Shown: in pieces, positions 63,121-64,000 of the stretch | How positions within the stretch are numbered: the stretch's first letter is position 1 | Layout: every line of letters starts with the position of its first letter | Source: Phycisphaerales bacterium | GTDB lineage: Bacteria; Planctomycetota; Phycisphaerae; Phycisphaerales; SM1A02 | NCBI GenBank assembly: GCA_028278245.1 | Contig: JANQEQ010000148.1 | Span: 1 to 64,000, forward strand | Reading direction: 5' to 3' | DNA length: 64,000 nt | Position numbers and translations under genes: made by a program | Notes under the pieces: generated by a model | Seen by the model: only the letters and a program-made list of their open reading frames with translations | Told to the model about the DNA's origin: nothing | Database searches by the model: none

Positions 63121-64000
63121 TTGAATCTGACTGAGTTACAGGCAAAGGAATTACATAACTGGGATGACATCAGCGCTGTGCTGGATGCGTTGGCGGATCA
63201 GCACAATCCTCCACAGATCACGGCTGAGCAATTGATGAAGTTCGATATTCCGGGAATTGCGTTTATCACCTTTGCCTATGACATCGACGGCGTAAGTATT
63301 GAAATTGCCAAATACGCACAATGTCTGGAACAATTGATTGGTGAGAAGAGCAAGCACACAACTATTCATTGTGTTGGTGGCAACTTTGCTGAAAAAGCAG
63401 ATTTTGTGCTCGAACCGCGCTGGCAGCGTAAACAACTTCCTCATGCAGATGGGTGGGATAAATGGCAACAAGGTAAATGGTTCTCACGCTTGTTTTACGA
63501 AGACATGCCGGAGAATTCCGATACCTCAGCCGAAGTAGCGCGCGAGATTTGGCAACAAGCTGTCACCCTCACCCAGCACATGTGTGATTACATCCAGGAA
63601 CACAACATCGGCCTGCTTATCCCGGTCAACGTCAATTCCAATCCCGGCAATCTTGCCTACGCCCTGGCGATCGTATTGACATCTGAAGTGCTGAGCGTGC
63701 CGGTGATCAACAACAACCACGATTTCTACTGGGAAGGGGGTACGCCCTTTTCCGAGCGCGCCGATGAGCATATTCCCGGGCCGCGTGATCACTTTTTCCA
63801 TAACGAAAACAACCAGTCGTTTTTCCAATGTTTTGAACGGATTATTCCCTGGAACGGAAAGCACTGGATTCAAGTCAATATCAATCCAATGCAGACGCAG
63901 TGGATGACCAAAGATCATCAGTTCAAGCCGGACGATGTATTTGAAATCGGTACGCTGATTGAAGATGCATTCTTTGAGCCGTGTACCGGAGAGGAAAAGC
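63121..64000 (+). CDS. Probable glycosyltransferase, N-terminal part, cut by window end
   Basis: An open frame from TTG 63121 (GGAG eight bases upstream) to the window edge, 293 residues without a stop. The segment LIPVNVNSNPGNLAYALA, then VINNNHDFYWEGG and WIQVNINPMQ look like the N-terminal domain of a GT-B (family 4-type) glycosyltransferase as found in sucrose-phosphate-synthase-like enzymes. The conserved C-terminal donor-binding motif would lie beyond the edge. Its place beside a nucleotide-sugar enzyme supports the call. Confidence 0.5.
   Translation, partial: MNLTELQAKELHNWDDISAVLDALADQHNPPQITAEQLMKFDIPGIAFITFAYDIDGVSIEIAKYAQCLEQLIGEKSKHTTIHCVGGNFAEKADFVLEPRWQRKQLPHADGWDKWQQGKWFSRLFYEDMPENSDTSAEVAREIWQQAVTLTQHMCDYIQEHNIGLLIPVNVNSNPGNLAYALAIVLTSEVLSVPVINNNHDFYWEGGTPFSERADEHIPGPRDHFFHNENNQSFFQCFERIIPWNGKHWIQVNINPMQTQWMTKDHQFKPDDVFEIGTLIEDAFFEPCTGEEK

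Overview
The window most resembles a planctomycete chromosome, probably of the Phycisphaerae. The evidence is an ECF sigma factor overlapping a Ser/Thr kinase, a DUF1559-like prepilin, a DUF2617 protein, small planctomycete-type conserved proteins, HAF-repeat and DUF1573 proteins, and above all a C-terminal two-repeat dockerin with GC-type cysteines on nine secreted proteins. Assignment to class is inference. There are no rRNA genes, CRISPR arrays or recognisable insertion sequences. One tRNA (His) is present.

Layout. 0.3-3.7 kb: two secreted dockerin proteins, one with a caspase-type His/Cys pattern and one trypsin-like. 3.9-8.4 kb: a HEAT-like protein with a small membrane partner, a DUF2617 protein and a membrane protein. 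8.67-9.98 kb: two gene cassettes bounded by integron attC-like sites, the first encoding a GIY-YIG nuclease; no integrase is in the window. 10.2-13 kb: Mn-type superoxide dismutase, an entericidin-like lipoprotein, tRNA-His and hisS. 13-19.3 kb: ECF sigma factor and kinase, an EamA permease broken by one in-frame TGA, an ankyrin lipoprotein and a small caspase/CHAT-like protein. 19.3-28.5 kb: mostly minus-strand secreted dockerin proteins (BNR, esterase, C45 acyltransferase-like, RCC1-like, FG-GAP), plus a remnant of a further dockerin gene. 28.6-35.8 kb: DUF2339 protein, PHP hydrolase with a beta-phosphoglucomutase-like HAD enzyme, and a His-rich protein / prepilin / dockerin protein set.

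36-44.9 kb: a plus-strand MoxR-DUF58-Bat (Batrachian aerotolerance-type) operon whose genes mostly overlap by 1-4 bases. 45-47.5 kb: CheX phosphatase, CheY receiver and a FapA/DUF342 protein. 47.6-51 kb: HPP protein, Nudix hydrolase coupled to a methyltransferase, and a membrane protein. 51.3-56.1 kb: HAF dockerin protein, a repeat-rich spacer, a type-4-like uracil-DNA glycosylase, D-aminoacyl-tRNA deacylase, a MEMO-like protein and a TM2 protein. 56.2-64 kb: DUF1573-ankyrin lipoprotein, M32 carboxypeptidase, RlmJ-like methyltransferase, AnmK, UDP-glucuronate decarboxylase and the start of a probable glycosyltransferase.

The most notable points are the attC-bounded cassettes; a tRNA-His that lacks the usual extra 5' G, beside a HisRS of the matching divergent type; the multi-gene dockerin tag at nearly conserved nucleotide sequence; two unrelated caspase-like candidates; the EamA gene with TGA at an expected Trp codon; and a uracil-DNA glycosylase with Ser at one iron-sulfur cysteine position.
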